Below are positions 34,261 to 46,351 of a DNA stretch of 64,000 bases, in pieces. Source of the stretch: JACVRX01 sp046726315 (GTDB lineage: Bacteria > Actinomycetota > Actinomycetes > Jiangellales > Jiangellaceae); NCBI GenBank assembly GCA_046726315.1, contig JBKPAG010000024.1, positions 1-64,000 on the forward strand, written 5' to 3'. Under the pieces are notes generated by a model, which searched no databases, had not been told where the DNA came from, and saw nothing but the letters and a program-made list of their open reading frames with translations. The translations under genes were made by a program, and so were the position numbers. Every line of letters begins with the position of its first letter. The stretch's first letter is position 1.

Positions 34261-34593
34261 TCAGCTCCCTCGGTAGGTGGAGAACGCGTACGGACTCAGC
34301 AGCAACGGCACGTGGTAGTGCTGTTCGGGATCGACGATCTCGAACGTCACCCGTATCTCCGGGTAGAAGCCAGTCTGGTCCGAAGCGGCGAAATACGTGC
34401 CGGTGTCGAACTCGAGCCGGTGGACGCCTGCCTGGAGCCCATCCGGGGCGAGCTCCGTGACCCGGCCGTCGGCGTCGGTGAGACCCTCGCCGAGCAGATC
34501 CCATTCATCACCGGATCGGTGATACAGCGAAACCGGCACGCCAGTCGCGGGCTGACCGAGCCCGGCGTCGAGAACATGTGTCGAGAGGGTCAT
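34261..34593 (-). CDS. uraH: 5-Hydroxyisourate hydrolase (transthyretin-like)
   Basis: 110 residues. Hydrolyses 5-hydroxyisourate to OHCU. Diagnostic motifs are LSTHVLDAGLGQPATGVPV at the N-terminus, the Arg region GVHRLEFDTGTYF, and the C-terminal YHVPLLLSPYAFSTYRGS with the family tetrapeptide YRGS. It is the first gene of the leftward catabolic operon. Its start is 16 bp from a 17-bp palindrome, and a second palindrome lies 21 bp further upstream, so it is probably the directly regulated promoter-proximal gene. Confidence 0.94.
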   Translation of the reverse strand: MTLSTHVLDAGLGQPATGVPVSLYHRSGDEWDLLGEGLTDADGRVTELAPDGLQAGVHRLEFDTGTYFAASDQTGFYPEIRVTFEIVDPEQHYHVPLLLSPYAFSTYRGS

Positions 34594-34608
34594 TCCAGAG
34601 AACCACCG

Positions 34609-34646
34609 TTTCCGGCATGCGGAAGTTGGTTTCTGCTTGGCAGAAA
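34609..34646. promoter_or_regulatory. Tandem operator pair upstream of uraH
   Basis: Two 17-bp palindromes, TTTCCGGCATGCGGAAG (34,609-34,625) and TTTCTGCTTGGCAGAAA (34,630-34,646, perfect 7-3-7), have centres 21 bp apart, two DNA turns. The same motif and spacing recur at 35,676/35,697 and 38,646/38,667. They are the likely binding sites of the IclR-family regulator encoded at 34,830. Confidence 0.75.
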
Positions 34647-34712
34647 GCTAGCTGCGGTGCTCCCGGGTGTCAACAGTCGCCAAGCGCCACCGCGGTAGAT
34701 CACCGGATGTGC

Positions 34713-34780
34713 TCTTCGCTGAACAAATCCGCGTTCTGAGACCGAATGAGCCCAGTAGGCGCGGAATTGTTCAGCGAAGA
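34713..34780. promoter_or_regulatory. 21-bp inverted repeat between iclR and uraH
   Basis: Arms at 34,713-34,733 and 34,760-34,780 (core TTCGCTGAACAA / TTGTTCAGCGAA) differ at one of 21 positions and are separated by 26 bp. It lies 50 bp past the iclR stop, upstream of the uraH operators. It may be the iclR transcription terminator (long stem, 26-nt loop) or a second operator with a different recognition sequence from the 17-bp sites. Confidence 0.6.
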
Positions 34781-34829
34781 CGGGGCGGGCGGTAGGGCTG
34801 CCGGCAAGCTGGACGGCCGAGCGCCTGGT

Positions 34830-35621
34830 TCAGTGCGGGCCGTTGCGGCTGATCAGTTCGCGCCCCAGCTCGTCGGCGGCGCGTCGCAGCAGACGCGCGG
34901 CGCGGGCGCGCATGTCGTCGGTCAACCGCACGCTCGGCGCCGACACCGAAATCGCTGCGTGGACCTCTGCAGGAATCGACACTGCCACGCAGCGCACGCC
35001 GATGTCCTGTTCCCCGTCGTCCAAGGTAAATCCGCGTTCGCGGCCCTCCCTCAGGTCGGCCAGCAACAGCTCACGGTCCACGATCGTGTGCTCGGTGTTG
35101 GCCAGGAGCGGGATCCGGTTCACCAAGTCGATCATCTGGTCGTCCGGGAGCGCCGCCAGCAGCGCCTTGCCGACGCCGGTGCTGTGCAAGTGCACCCGCC
35201 GCCCGACCTCGGTAAACGTACGCATCGGCCGCGTCCCCGGCACCTGGGCGACGTAGACAGCGCGATCACCATCCAGCATGGCGACGTTGGCAGTCTCGTC
35301 GAGCTCGGCCACCAGCTTCTCCAGATGCGGAAGTGCCCATGCGGCAAGCAGGCGTTCGGCGCTCTCGCCGAGCCAGATCAGCCGAGGGCCGAGCGCGTAG
35401 CGCCGCGACGGCTGCTGCCGCACGTACCCCTCCGCCACGAGCGTTCGCAGCAGTCGGTGGATGGTCGGCATGGGCAGCCCGGACTCTTCGGCAAGCTGGC
35501 TGATCGACATCTCGCCGCCGGCCGCAGCCAACACCTCGAGCAGGTGGAACGCCCGCTCGATGGTTTGAACACCGCCGCGGCGTCCTGTCTCGCCGGTGTC
35601 GCCCTCGCTAGCCTTCCGCAT
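34830..35621 (-). CDS. IclR-family regulator of purine/glyoxylate genes
   Basis: 263 residues from ATG 35,621. Winged helix-turn-helix at residues 20-85 (GGVQTIERAFHLLEVLAAAG, EMSISQLAEESGLPMPTIHR, LVAEGYVRQQPSRRYALG) and an IclR effector domain (VAMLDGDRAVYVAQVPG, LHSTGVGKALLAALP, RERGFTLDDGEQDIGVRCVA). Small glyoxylate-pathway metabolites are typical effectors of AllR-type members, controlling the same enzymes in E. coli and Streptomyces. It sits between the two catabolic transcription units. A 17-bp operator (35,613-35,629) covers its own start codon, which predicts autorepression. An upstream start at 35,699 would run through the operators and is less likely. Confidence 0.9.
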   Translation of the reverse strand: MRKASEGDTGETGRRGGVQTIERAFHLLEVLAAAGGEMSISQLAEESGLPMPTIHRLLRTLVAEGYVRQQPSRRYALGPRLIWLGESAERLLAAWALPHLEKLVAELDETANVAMLDGDRAVYVAQVPGTRPMRTFTEVGRRVHLHSTGVGKALLAALPDDQMIDLVNRIPLLANTEHTIVDRELLLADLREGRERGFTLDDGEQDIGVRCVAVSIPAEVHAAISVSAPSVRLTDDMRARAARLLRRAADELGRELISRNGPH

Positions 35622-35629
35622 AGTGGAAA
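35613..35629. promoter_or_regulatory. Operator overlapping the iclR start codon
   Basis: Minus-strand TTTCCACTATGCGGAAG; the ATG inside it is the iclR start. Its centre is 63 bp (3 x 21) from the centre of the next site at 35,676, keeping the same helical face. Confidence 0.65.
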
Positions 35630-35675
35630 CCCGTACGACCACCTTGGGATGTTTCCAGCCACCGCATCCGATTGA

Positions 35676-35713
35676 CTTCCGTATCTCAGAAAGTAGCATC
35701 CGCCATACGGAAT
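35676..35713. promoter_or_regulatory. Tandem operator pair in the iclR / malate synthase divergent promoter
   Basis: CTTCCGTATCTCAGAAA (35,676-35,692) and, on the minus strand, GATTCCGTATGGCGGAT (35,697-35,713), 21 bp centre to centre. The pair lies 50-90 bp before the malate synthase start and 55-90 bp before iclR, so it can serve both divergent genes. Confidence 0.7.
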
Positions 35714-35763
35714 CGCTCGTGGCGGGGGCGCGATCTTGAGGCAGGCCTCACCGAGGGGGGACT

Positions 35764-37362
<1,599 letters not shown>

Positions 37363-37369
37363 CTCGGCC

Positions 37370-38656
37370 ATGGCGACACCGAGCACGGCCGGCGGCCTAG
37401 GCGGCGCCTTCCTGGACGAACTCGATCAACGGCTCGCCACCGCTGACCGGGCGCTGGCCGAGCAGTTCCCCGGTGATCCAGGCACCCGGCAGCCAGTGCA
37501 TACCGTGTATGTCCCCGCCGATCGCTTTGAGGTGGACACCGTCGCCGAGTGGGGCCGTACCGCGCTGGCCGCACTCGACGCCAACGGCGCCGACCTGGGC
37601 ATGCTCGCGGACGCGACCGGAATTCCGGCTGATGTGGTCGCCGATGCGATCGGCCGGGTGCGAGCCAAACTGGAACGCGAGCCGGTGGAGGATCTGAGGG
37701 TCGACTTCGAGGACGGCTACGGCTTGCATCCAGACGACGTCGAGGACGCAGCAGTTGAGGTGGCGGCGGGCGCGCTGGCTCAATCCGTTTCCGACGGCGG
37801 TGCACCGCCATTTCTCGGAATCCGGTTCAAGAGCCTAGAAGCTCCAACCCGTCGACGAGGGCTGCGCACACTCGGCATGTTGGTGTCCGGCCTGGTCGAC
37901 CGACTGGGCGGCGAGCTGCCCGCCGGCTTCGTCGTCACGCTGCCCAAGGTCACCAGCGTCGACCAAGTTACGGCGATGGTCGCCGCATGCGAGCGGCTGG
38001 AATCCACGGTCGGACTGCCCGCTGGCCGGCTCCGATTCGAAATCCAGGTCGAGACCCCTCAGGCTGTACTCGGGCCGGACGGTGCAGCCACGATCGCCCG
38101 GATGGTGCACACCGCAGGCAGACGGTGCAGCGGGATGCACTACGGAACGTACGACTACAGCGCCGCGCTCGGCGTGGCAGCCGCGTACCAGAGCATGGAG
38201 CACGCGGTCGCGGACCACGCCAAGGCAGTGATGCAGCTCGCCGCTGCGGGCACCGGGGTGCGGCTGTCGGACGGGTCGACCAACGTGCTGCCGGTTGGTG
38301 ACCGGACCACCGTCCACGCCGGCTGGCGGCTGCATGCTCGTCTGGTAAGTCGCTCCCTCGAGCGCGGTTACTACCAGGGCTGGGACATGCATCCGGCCCA
38401 GCTGCCCACTCGCTACCTGGCGACGTATGCGTTCTTCCGGCAAGGTCTGCCGGACGCCGTGGATCGGTTGCGCGCCTATCTGGCGAAGAGCGATTCGGGC
38501 GTGCTGGACGAGCCAGCGACGGCACAGGCGCTGGCCGGGTTCATCGTGCGCGGGCTGGACTGCGGGGCCATCGATACCCACGAGGTGACCGGCCGTGGCG
38601 GCCCGGACCGGGCGATCCTTGACCAGCTCGCACGCCGCTTGACCAATTCCACATAG
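37370..38656 (+). CDS. DUF6986 aldolase-like protein (HpcH/HpaI-citrate lyase fold)
   Basis: 428 residues, 7 bp after malate synthase. The pattern VEDLRVDFEDGYGLHPDDVE, FVVTLPKVTSVDQVTAMVAA, LRFEIQVETPQAVLGPDGAA and SGMHYGTYDYSAALGVAA resembles the PEP-mutase/HpcH-citrate-lyase-beta barrel with acidic metal ligands (DFED, QVET). I associate it with DUF6986, which occurs in actinobacterial purine loci. Its reaction is unknown; a lyase or aldolase acting on a glyoxylate derivative is plausible because the locus lacks a recognisable ureidoglycolate lyase. The last codons overlap an operator site for the next gene. Confidence 0.75.
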   Translation: MATPSTAGGLGGAFLDELDQRLATADRALAEQFPGDPGTRQPVHTVYVPADRFEVDTVAEWGRTALAALDANGADLGMLADATGIPADVVADAIGRVRAKLEREPVEDLRVDFEDGYGLHPDDVEDAAVEVAAGALAQSVSDGGAPPFLGIRFKSLEAPTRRRGLRTLGMLVSGLVDRLGGELPAGFVVTLPKVTSVDQVTAMVAACERLESTVGLPAGRLRFEIQVETPQAVLGPDGAATIARMVHTAGRRCSGMHYGTYDYSAALGVAAAYQSMEHAVADHAKAVMQLAAAGTGVRLSDGSTNVLPVGDRTTVHAGWRLHARLVSRSLERGYYQGWDMHPAQLPTRYLATYAFFRQGLPDAVDRLRAYLAKSDSGVLDEPATAQALAGFIVRGLDCGAIDTHEVTGRGGPDRAILDQLARRLTNST

Positions 38657-38683
38657 CGGACTAGCTTCTCCGTCATACGGAAA
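38646..38683. promoter_or_regulatory. Tandem operator pair upstream of hydroxypyruvate isomerase
   Basis: ATTCCACATAGCGGACT (38,646-38,662, spanning the DUF6986 stop) and TCTCCGTCATACGGAAA (38,667-38,683), centres 21 bp apart. The second lies 14 bp before the GTG start. An internal promoter for the glyoxylate-carboligase branch, under the same regulator, is inferred. Confidence 0.7.
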
Positions 38684-38697
38684 CCTTGGAGGCACAC

Positions 38698-39513
38698 GTG
38701 CCACGGTATGCCGTCAATACATCAATCCTGTTCACCGAGCTTCCGGTGCTGGAACGGCCCGCAGCGGCGCGGACCGCTGGTTTCGTCGCCGTCGAGTCCT
38801 GGTGGCCCTTCGACGTGCCGGCACCCGCCAACCGAGACGTCGACGCCTTCGTCACCGCCATCCGCAACGCCGGCGTGCGGCTGATCGGCCTCAACTTCGC
38901 GGCTGGCGACATGCCAGGTGGCGACCGCGGGCTGGTGTCCTGGCCGGCCCGCTCCGATGAGTTCAGGGACAACGTCGACATCACAGTCGGGATCGGAGAA
39001 CAGCTCGGGTGCCGGGCCTTCAACGCGCTTTACGGCAATCGAGTCGACGGCAGCACCGCCGAGCAGCAGGATGACCTCGCCGTCGAGAACCTCGCGTTGG
39101 CGGCCCGGGCGGCCGACCGGATCGGCGGCACCGTGCTGGTCGAGCCTGTGAGCGGCGCGCCCAGATACCCGCTGAAGACAGCTTCCGACGTCATCGGCGT
39201 CATCGACCGCGTGCGACAGGAGACCGGCGCCGACAACCTGCGCATGCTCTGCGACCTCTACCACTTGGCGGTCAACGGCGACGACGTCGACGCAGCGATC
39301 GACCGCTGCACCGACCGGGTGGGGCACGTACAGATCGCCGACGCGCCCGGCCGCAACGAGCCGGGCACGGGGGAGCTACCACTGGATCGCTGGCTCGACG
39401 CCCTGGCCCGGGCCGGCTACGACGGCTGGGTCGCGCTGGAGTACAAGCCCAGCGGGGCCACCGTCGACAGCTTCGGCTGGCTGCCCGAGCCGGCCCGCAG
39501 CGCCCGTAACTAA
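38698..39513 (+). CDS. hyi: Hydroxypyruvate isomerase-like protein
   Basis: 271 residues, GTG start 6 bp after TTGGAGG. TIM-barrel of the AP-endonuclease-2/xylose-isomerase-like family; interconverts hydroxypyruvate and tartronate semialdehyde. Features are NTSILFTELPVLERPAAARTA, VLVEPVSGAPRYPLKTA (metal Glu), LRMLCDLYHLAVNGDDVDAA, VGHVQIADAPGRNEPGTGEL (His and Asp ligands) and GWVALEYKPSG (Glu). Immediately followed by tartronate semialdehyde reductase and glyoxylate carboligase, the usual context. A broken relative lies in the island at 7,755. Confidence 0.9.
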   Translation: MPRYAVNTSILFTELPVLERPAAARTAGFVAVESWWPFDVPAPANRDVDAFVTAIRNAGVRLIGLNFAAGDMPGGDRGLVSWPARSDEFRDNVDITVGIGEQLGCRAFNALYGNRVDGSTAEQQDDLAVENLALAARAADRIGGTVLVEPVSGAPRYPLKTASDVIGVIDRVRQETGADNLRMLCDLYHLAVNGDDVDAAIDRCTDRVGHVQIADAPGRNEPGTGELPLDRWLDALARAGYDGWVALEYKPSGATVDSFGWLPEPARSARN

Positions 39514-39538
39514 TCCATCCGACACCGGAGGAGGAACG

Positions 39539-40423
39539 ATGACGACCGTCGGGTTCATCGGCCTGGGCATCATGGGTGCCCCGATGGCCGCCAACCTGGT
39601 CAAGGCCGGGTTCGACGTCATCGGGTACAACCGCACCGCCGACAAGGTGCAGGCGCTGGTCGAACAGGGCGGCCGCGGCGCCGACGGCGTCGCGCAGGCG
39701 GTTGGCGGTGCTGACATCGTCGTCACGATGCTGCCCGACTCGCCGGACGTGCAGGAGGTGGCGGCCGGCCCGAACGGCGTGTTCGAAAACGCCGCGCCCG
39801 GCTTGCTGTACGTCGACATGAGCAGCATCCGGCCCGACGTGGCCCGCATCGTTGCCGCGGCCGGCGTCAAACGCGGCGTGCGGGTACTCGACGCGCCGGT
39901 GAGCGGCGGCGAGGCCGGTGCAATCGAAGCCAGTTTGTCGATCATGGTGGGCGGCGAGGCCGCCGACTTCCAGGAGGCCCTGCCGATGCTGCAGGCGGTC
40001 GGCAAGACCATCGTGCATGTCGGCCCAGCTGGCGCCGGACAGACCGTCAAGGCGGCGAACCAACTCATCGTCGCCGGCAACATCGAGCTACTGGCCGAAG
40101 CGCTGGTGTTCCTCGAGGCATACGGCGTGGACACCCAGGCAGCAGTGCGAGTACTCGGCGGAGGCCTGGCTGGGAGCACCGTATTGGATCGAAAGGCGAA
40201 CGGGATGCTCGCCCGGGAGTTCGCCCCCGGCTTCCGGCTCGAGCTCCACCACAAGGATCTGGGCATCGTGCAGGCAGCTGCACGCGAGGCAGGCGTCGCC
40301 ATCCCGCTCGGTGCGGTCGTCAGCCAACTCGTCGCCGCCCTGGTCGCTCGCGGCGACGGCGGCCTGGACCACTCCGGGCTCTTCAAGTTGGTCGAGGAGC
40401 TCTCCGGTCGATCCGGCGGCTGA
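39539..40423 (+). CDS. glxR: Tartronate semialdehyde reductase (2-hydroxy-3-oxopropionate reductase)
   Basis: 294 residues, start after GGAGGAGGAACG. Beta-hydroxyacid dehydrogenase family: NAD(P)-binding VGFIGLGIMGAPMAANLVKA, substrate loop VLDAPVSGGEAGAIEASLS, and catalytic Lys in GQTVKAANQLIVAGNIE. Reduces tartronate semialdehyde from glyoxylate carboligase to D-glycerate. Length and gene order (hyi-glxR-gcl) match the family. Confidence 0.92.
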   Translation: MTTVGFIGLGIMGAPMAANLVKAGFDVIGYNRTADKVQALVEQGGRGADGVAQAVGGADIVVTMLPDSPDVQEVAAGPNGVFENAAPGLLYVDMSSIRPDVARIVAAAGVKRGVRVLDAPVSGGEAGAIEASLSIMVGGEAADFQEALPMLQAVGKTIVHVGPAGAGQTVKAANQLIVAGNIELLAEALVFLEAYGVDTQAAVRVLGGGLAGSTVLDRKANGMLAREFAPGFRLELHHKDLGIVQAAAREAGVAIPLGAVVSQLVAALVARGDGGLDHSGLFKLVEELSGRSGG

Positions 40424-40480
40424 CCAGGCCATCTCGACAAGCAGCCTCACACGGGCAGCATTGAGAGCAGGAGGACCGAG

Positions 40481-42256
<1,776 letters not shown>

Positions 42257-42263
42257 GGGCACG

Positions 42264-43604
42264 GTGGGCGAGCTGGACCTGGTACTGCGTGCCCCCCGGG
42301 TCGTGACCGCGGCCGGGGAGGTGGCCCGCCGGGTCGGTGTCGCAGCCGGCCGGATCGTCGCCATCGAACCGCTCGACTCAGACCTGACGGCACCGGAGGT
42401 CGTCGACCTCGGGTCGGATGAGGTGTTGCTGCCCGGATTGGTGGACACGCACGTCCATGTCAACGAGCCCGGACGGACCGAATGGGAGGGCTTCGCGACC
42501 GCCACCAGGGCAGCGGCCGCGGGAGGCGTCACGACGATTGTCGACATGCCGCTCAACAGCATTCCGCCCACGGTGGACGCCAACGCGCTGACGGTGAAGC
42601 GCAAGGCTGCCGAGGGTCAGGTGTCGGTCGACGTCGGGTTCTGGGGTGGCGCGATCCCCGGCAACCTCGGCGAGCTGCGCGCGCTACATGACGCCGGTGT
42701 CTTCGGGTTCAAGTGCTTCCTACTGCATTCCGGGGTCGACGAGTTCCCGCATCTCGATCCGCTTGACCTGCCGGGGGTGCTGAACACCATCCGCACGTTC
42801 GGTTCCTTGCTGCTCGTGCATGCGGAGGACTCTGACGCGATCGACCGCGCACCCAGCGCGCACGGCGAGACGTATCTCGGCTTCCTGGCCTCCCGCCCCC
42901 GGGGCGCGGAGAACGTGGCGATCGCGCAGGTCATCGAGGCGGCCCGGTGGACCGGGGGCCGGGCGCACGTTTTGCACCTGTCGTCGTCGGACGCCCTGCC
43001 GATGCTGCGCACCGCCCGCCGCGACGGGGTGTCCATCAGCGTCGAGACCTGCCCGCACTACTTGTTCTTCACCGCCGAGGAGATCCCTGACGGCCAAACC
43101 CAGTTCAAGTGCTGCCCACCGATCCGGGAGGCGGACAACCGCGAGCTGCTCTGGGACGGCCTGCGGACCGGCGGCATCGACTGTGTTGTGTCCGACCACT
43201 CCCCGTGCACGCCTGAGCTCAAGTCCTTCGACGCCGGCGACTTCGGCGTGGCGTGGGGCGGGATCGCGTCGCTGCAACTGGGGCTATGTGCCGTGTGGAC
43301 GGAAGCGCGTCGCCGGGGCTTTGTCTTGCCTGACGTCGTGCGTTGGATGGCTGAGCAGCCGGCTGCCATCGCCGGAATGCAGCGCAAGGGACACATCGCG
43401 CTGGGATACCACGCCGACTTCTGCGTCTTCGCACCCGACGAGGCCTTCGTCGTGGATCCGGCCCGGCTGCACCACCGTCATCCGGTCACCCCTTACGCCG
43501 AGCGGCCGCTCGCCGGAGTCGTCCGCAGCAGCTGGTTGCGCGGCAGGCCGGTCACCGGCGACGGCGAACCTCAGGGGCAACTGCTCCGCCGTGGGACGGC
43601 CTGA
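42264..43604 (+). CDS. allB: Allantoinase
   Basis: 446 residues, GTG start 7 bp after gcl. Amidohydrolase that opens allantoin to allantoate. Metal-site motifs are PGLVDTHVHVNEPGRTEWEG (HxH), FGFKCFLLHSGVDEF (the Lys to be carboxylated), LLVHAEDSD, HVLHLSSSDALPML, CPHYLFFTAEEI and VVSDHSPCTPELK (Asp). This separates it from dihydropyrimidinases. It overlaps glycerate kinase by TGATG. Confidence 0.94.
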   Translation: MGELDLVLRAPRVVTAAGEVARRVGVAAGRIVAIEPLDSDLTAPEVVDLGSDEVLLPGLVDTHVHVNEPGRTEWEGFATATRAAAAGGVTTIVDMPLNSIPPTVDANALTVKRKAAEGQVSVDVGFWGGAIPGNLGELRALHDAGVFGFKCFLLHSGVDEFPHLDPLDLPGVLNTIRTFGSLLLVHAEDSDAIDRAPSAHGETYLGFLASRPRGAENVAIAQVIEAARWTGGRAHVLHLSSSDALPMLRTARRDGVSISVETCPHYLFFTAEEIPDGQTQFKCCPPIREADNRELLWDGLRTGGIDCVVSDHSPCTPELKSFDAGDFGVAWGGIASLQLGLCAVWTEARRRGFVLPDVVRWMAEQPAAIAGMQRKGHIALGYHADFCVFAPDEAFVVDPARLHHRHPVTPYAERPLAGVVRSSWLRGRPVTGDGEPQGQLLRRGTA

Positions 43605-44761
43605 TGCGGGTGCTGCTCGCCCCGGACAAGTTCAAGGGGTCGCTCTCCGCCGCCGAGGTCGCGGATCACCTGGCGGCCGGGCTCGGCGCCGCCGCGCCGG
43701 GCGTCGAGGTTGACCGGCTCCCGGTGGCCGACGGGGGGGACGGCACGGTTGACGCGGCGGTGGCCACCGGGTACCACCGGGTGCCGGTCCAGGCACTCGG
43801 GCCAACCGGTGAGACGGTGGAGACGGCCTTTGCCGAACGCGACGGCGTCGCAGTCGTGGAACTGGCCGACGTGTCTGGGCTGCGCCGATTGCCCGAGGGG
43901 AAGCTGGCCCCGCTCGTTGCGTCGAGCTATGGCACCGGGCAGGTTGTCCGGGCGGCGCTGGATGCCGGCTGCCGCAGGGTCGTGCTTGGCGTGGGAGGCA
44001 GCGCCAGCACCGACGGAGGTGCTGGGCTTTTCGAGGCGCTCGGCGCGCGGTTGCTCGACACTGCGGGCGAGCCGGTGCCCCGCGGCGGGGCTGGACTCGG
44101 CCGGCTAGACCGCCTGGACCTGAGCGAGTTGCACCCGGCGCTGCGAACTGCGGAAATCGTCGTGGCGTGCGACGTGGACAACCCGTTGACCGGGCCGACC
44201 GGCGCCGCGGCGGTATACGGACCGCAGAAGGGTGCGTCGTCGTCCGATGTGGCGACACTTGACGCCGCCCTGCGCCACTTGGCGCGGATCGTGGCCGAGA
44301 CGACGGGACAGGACCGATCAGCCGTTCCCGGCGCCGGGGCCGCGGGTGGTGTCGCGTTCGGCGCGCTGGCCGTTCTGGGTGCGACGCTGCGGCCAGGCAT
44401 CGAGCTGGTGCTCGATCTCATTGGCTTCGCCGACCGGCTGCCAGGAGCCGATCTCGTAGTGACCGGGGAGGGCTCGCTGGACGAGCAGACCCTGCGGGGC
44501 AAGGCACCGGCCGGGGTCGCCGCCGCCGCGAACGCTTCGGGCATCCCGGTCGTCGCGGTCGCCGGGCGGTGCCTGCTCACACCGGAGAAACTGCGCGCCG
44601 CGGGAATTCGCCGGGCCTACGCACTCACCGCGTTGCAGCCGGACCCGGCTCGCAGCATGGCTGAGGCCGGCCCGCTGCTTGAACGCGTAGCCGGCCGCAT
44701 CGTCAAAGACTGGCTGCTGAGGCCAATTGCGCCTTCCAGCTCGACCGAGGAGAAGACGTGA
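43604..44761 (+). CDS. Glycerate kinase
   Basis: 385 residues of the GarK/GlxK family: LLAPDKFKGSLSAAEVADHL, LPVADGGDGTVDAAVATG, VLGVGGSASTDGGAGLFEAL, VACDVDNPLTGPTGAAAVYG, PGAGAAGGVAFGALAVLG and LVVTGEGSLDEQTLRGKAP. Phosphorylates glycerate from GlxR to 2- or 3-phosphoglycerate, moving purine carbon into glycolysis. ATG shares a base with the allantoinase stop (TGATG). Confidence 0.94.
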   Translation: MRVLLAPDKFKGSLSAAEVADHLAAGLGAAAPGVEVDRLPVADGGDGTVDAAVATGYHRVPVQALGPTGETVETAFAERDGVAVVELADVSGLRRLPEGKLAPLVASSYGTGQVVRAALDAGCRRVVLGVGGSASTDGGAGLFEALGARLLDTAGEPVPRGGAGLGRLDRLDLSELHPALRTAEIVVACDVDNPLTGPTGAAAVYGPQKGASSSDVATLDAALRHLARIVAETTGQDRSAVPGAGAAGGVAFGALAVLGATLRPGIELVLDLIGFADRLPGADLVVTGEGSLDEQTLRGKAPAGVAAAANASGIPVVAVAGRCLLTPEKLRAAGIRRAYALTALQPDPARSMAEAGPLLERVAGRIVKDWLLRPIAPSSSTEEKT

Positions 44762-45906
44762 CCGAGCAGGACTTCATCACGCTGCCCGACCTGGCCAGCC
44801 GCCGGCTTGGCGGTAGCGCCGTCGCCGCCAACGACGAGCTGTTCGCCGAGCGGGAGAACCTCATCAAACCCGAGCCCCCCACCTATCAGACCTACACCTT
44901 CGGCCACAAAGGGCAGGTATACGACGGCTGGGAAACCCGCCGCCGCAGAGAGCCGGGCCATGACTGGGCGATTGTCCGGCTCGGGATCGCCGGCGTGGTG
45001 CGCGGCATCGTCGTCGACACCGCCTTCTTCACCGGCAACTTCCCACCCGAGGTCTCCGTCGAGGGTGCCTCGGTCGACGGGTATCCGTCGCCGGACGAAC
45101 TTCAGGAAGCCGAGTGGATCCCGCTCGTGCCGCGGTCGCCGGCCGCTGGTGACTCCCAGAACCGGTTCGCCGTCAATATGCCGCAACGCGTGAGCCATGT
45201 CCGGCTGTGCATGTATCCCGACGGCGGAGTCGCCCGGCTCCGTATCCATGGGGAGGCGGTCCCCGATCCGCGCTTCCTCGGCAGAGGCGACATCGACCTC
45301 GCCGCGCTTGCGAACGGCGGAGACGTCACCGGATGCAGCAACATGTTCTACTCGTCGCCGAGCAACCTCATCTCCCCTGGGTTGGCCCGGGTGATGGGCG
45401 AGGGTTGGGAGACGGCTCGCCGTCGCGACGCCGGCAACGACTGGGTTGAGTTCCGCCTGGCCGGCCCAGGTTTGGTGCGGATGGCCGAGCTCGACACGTC
45501 GTACTTCGTCGGCAACGCGCCCGGCTGGGCGTCGCTGCGAGGGCGCCGGTTCGACGGGGTCACCGAGGACGCGAGCTGGGTCGACCTCCTGCCGCGCACC
45601 CGCCTGCAGCCGGACACCCGGCACTTGTTCCGCATCGCAACCGCCCCGGAGACGACCCACGTCCGGCTCGACGTGTACCCCGACGGCGGCATGGCCCGCG
45701 TACGGCTCCATGGCGAGCTGAGTGAACAGGGCCGCCAGCAACTCGGCCTCCGCTGGCTGAACCTGTTGCCGGACGCCTACGCCCGGCACATGCTCGCCGA
45801 CGAGGCTGCGCTGCCAAGTGACGAAGCCGACCAGCTGGTTGACGCCCGTCCACTGCGATCATTCGCCGACCTACCCGCTCCGGTGCGCACCCTGCTTGGT
45901 GGCTGA
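44758..45906 (+). CDS. alc: Allantoicase
   Basis: 382 residues, GTG start overlapping the kinase stop (GTGA). Converts allantoate to ureidoglycolate and urea. Two repeated beta-sandwich halves are obvious: YDGWETRRRREPGHDWAIVR, GIVVDTAFFTGNFPP and VRLCMYPDGGVARLRIHGE in the first; GEGWETARRRDAGNDWVEFR, AELDTSYFVGNAPG and VRLDVYPDGGMARVRLHGE in the second. It is the last gene of the rightward unit. No ureidoglycolate lyase follows. Confidence 0.95.
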   Translation: MTEQDFITLPDLASRRLGGSAVAANDELFAERENLIKPEPPTYQTYTFGHKGQVYDGWETRRRREPGHDWAIVRLGIAGVVRGIVVDTAFFTGNFPPEVSVEGASVDGYPSPDELQEAEWIPLVPRSPAAGDSQNRFAVNMPQRVSHVRLCMYPDGGVARLRIHGEAVPDPRFLGRGDIDLAALANGGDVTGCSNMFYSSPSNLISPGLARVMGEGWETARRRDAGNDWVEFRLAGPGLVRMAELDTSYFVGNAPGWASLRGRRFDGVTEDASWVDLLPRTRLQPDTRHLFRIATAPETTHVRLDVYPDGGMARVRLHGELSEQGRQQLGLRWLNLLPDAYARHMLADEAALPSDEADQLVDARPLRSFADLPAPVRTLLGG

Positions 45907-45967
45907 CCGGCGGCAGGCGACTTGTCCGGTCCGACAAGTCCAGCGCCAGCCCGGCTAGCGTTACCTC

Positions 45968-46351
45968 ATGCTGCGTGAGGGACCCGTCCCCAGAACGGTG
46001 CACGGGGCTGTCGAGTACCTGCTCGGCGTCGTGTTCCTGGCCGGCCCGATCATGTTCGATTTCGACGCTGCCGTCGCCACCGGCGTCTCGATCGCCATCG
46101 GGATCGTTGTGCTGGTGAACACCGCGATCACCGCGGGAATGCCGACTAGCCTGGTCAAGCAGCTCGCGATCACAGCCCACGTAACCGTCGACATGATGCT
46201 GTCGATCTTCTTGATCGTCGCTCCGTTCGTGCTTGGTTTCGCCGATGAAACCGCGCCGCGCAACTTCTTCATGATCCTCGGGGTGGGGCTGCTGCTGCTC
46301 ACGATCGGCACCCGGTTCCGCGAACCGTCCACACGGCCGATCGCGCAGTGA
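45968..46351 (+). CDS. Small four-helix membrane protein
   Basis: 127 residues with four predicted membrane helices (AVEYLLGVVFLAGPIMF, AVATGVSIAIGIVVLVNTA, ITAHVTVDMMLSIFLIVAPF, NFFMILGVGLLLLTIGTRF). The two halves look like a duplicated two-helix unit, as in SPW-repeat-type proteins, but the SPW motif itself is not seen. Unknown function. Its stop overlaps the next gene's ATG (TGATG). Confidence 0.7.
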   Translation: MLREGPVPRTVHGAVEYLLGVVFLAGPIMFDFDAAVATGVSIAIGIVVLVNTAITAGMPTSLVKQLAITAHVTVDMMLSIFLIVAPFVLGFADETAPRNFFMILGVGLLLLTIGTRFREPSTRPIAQ

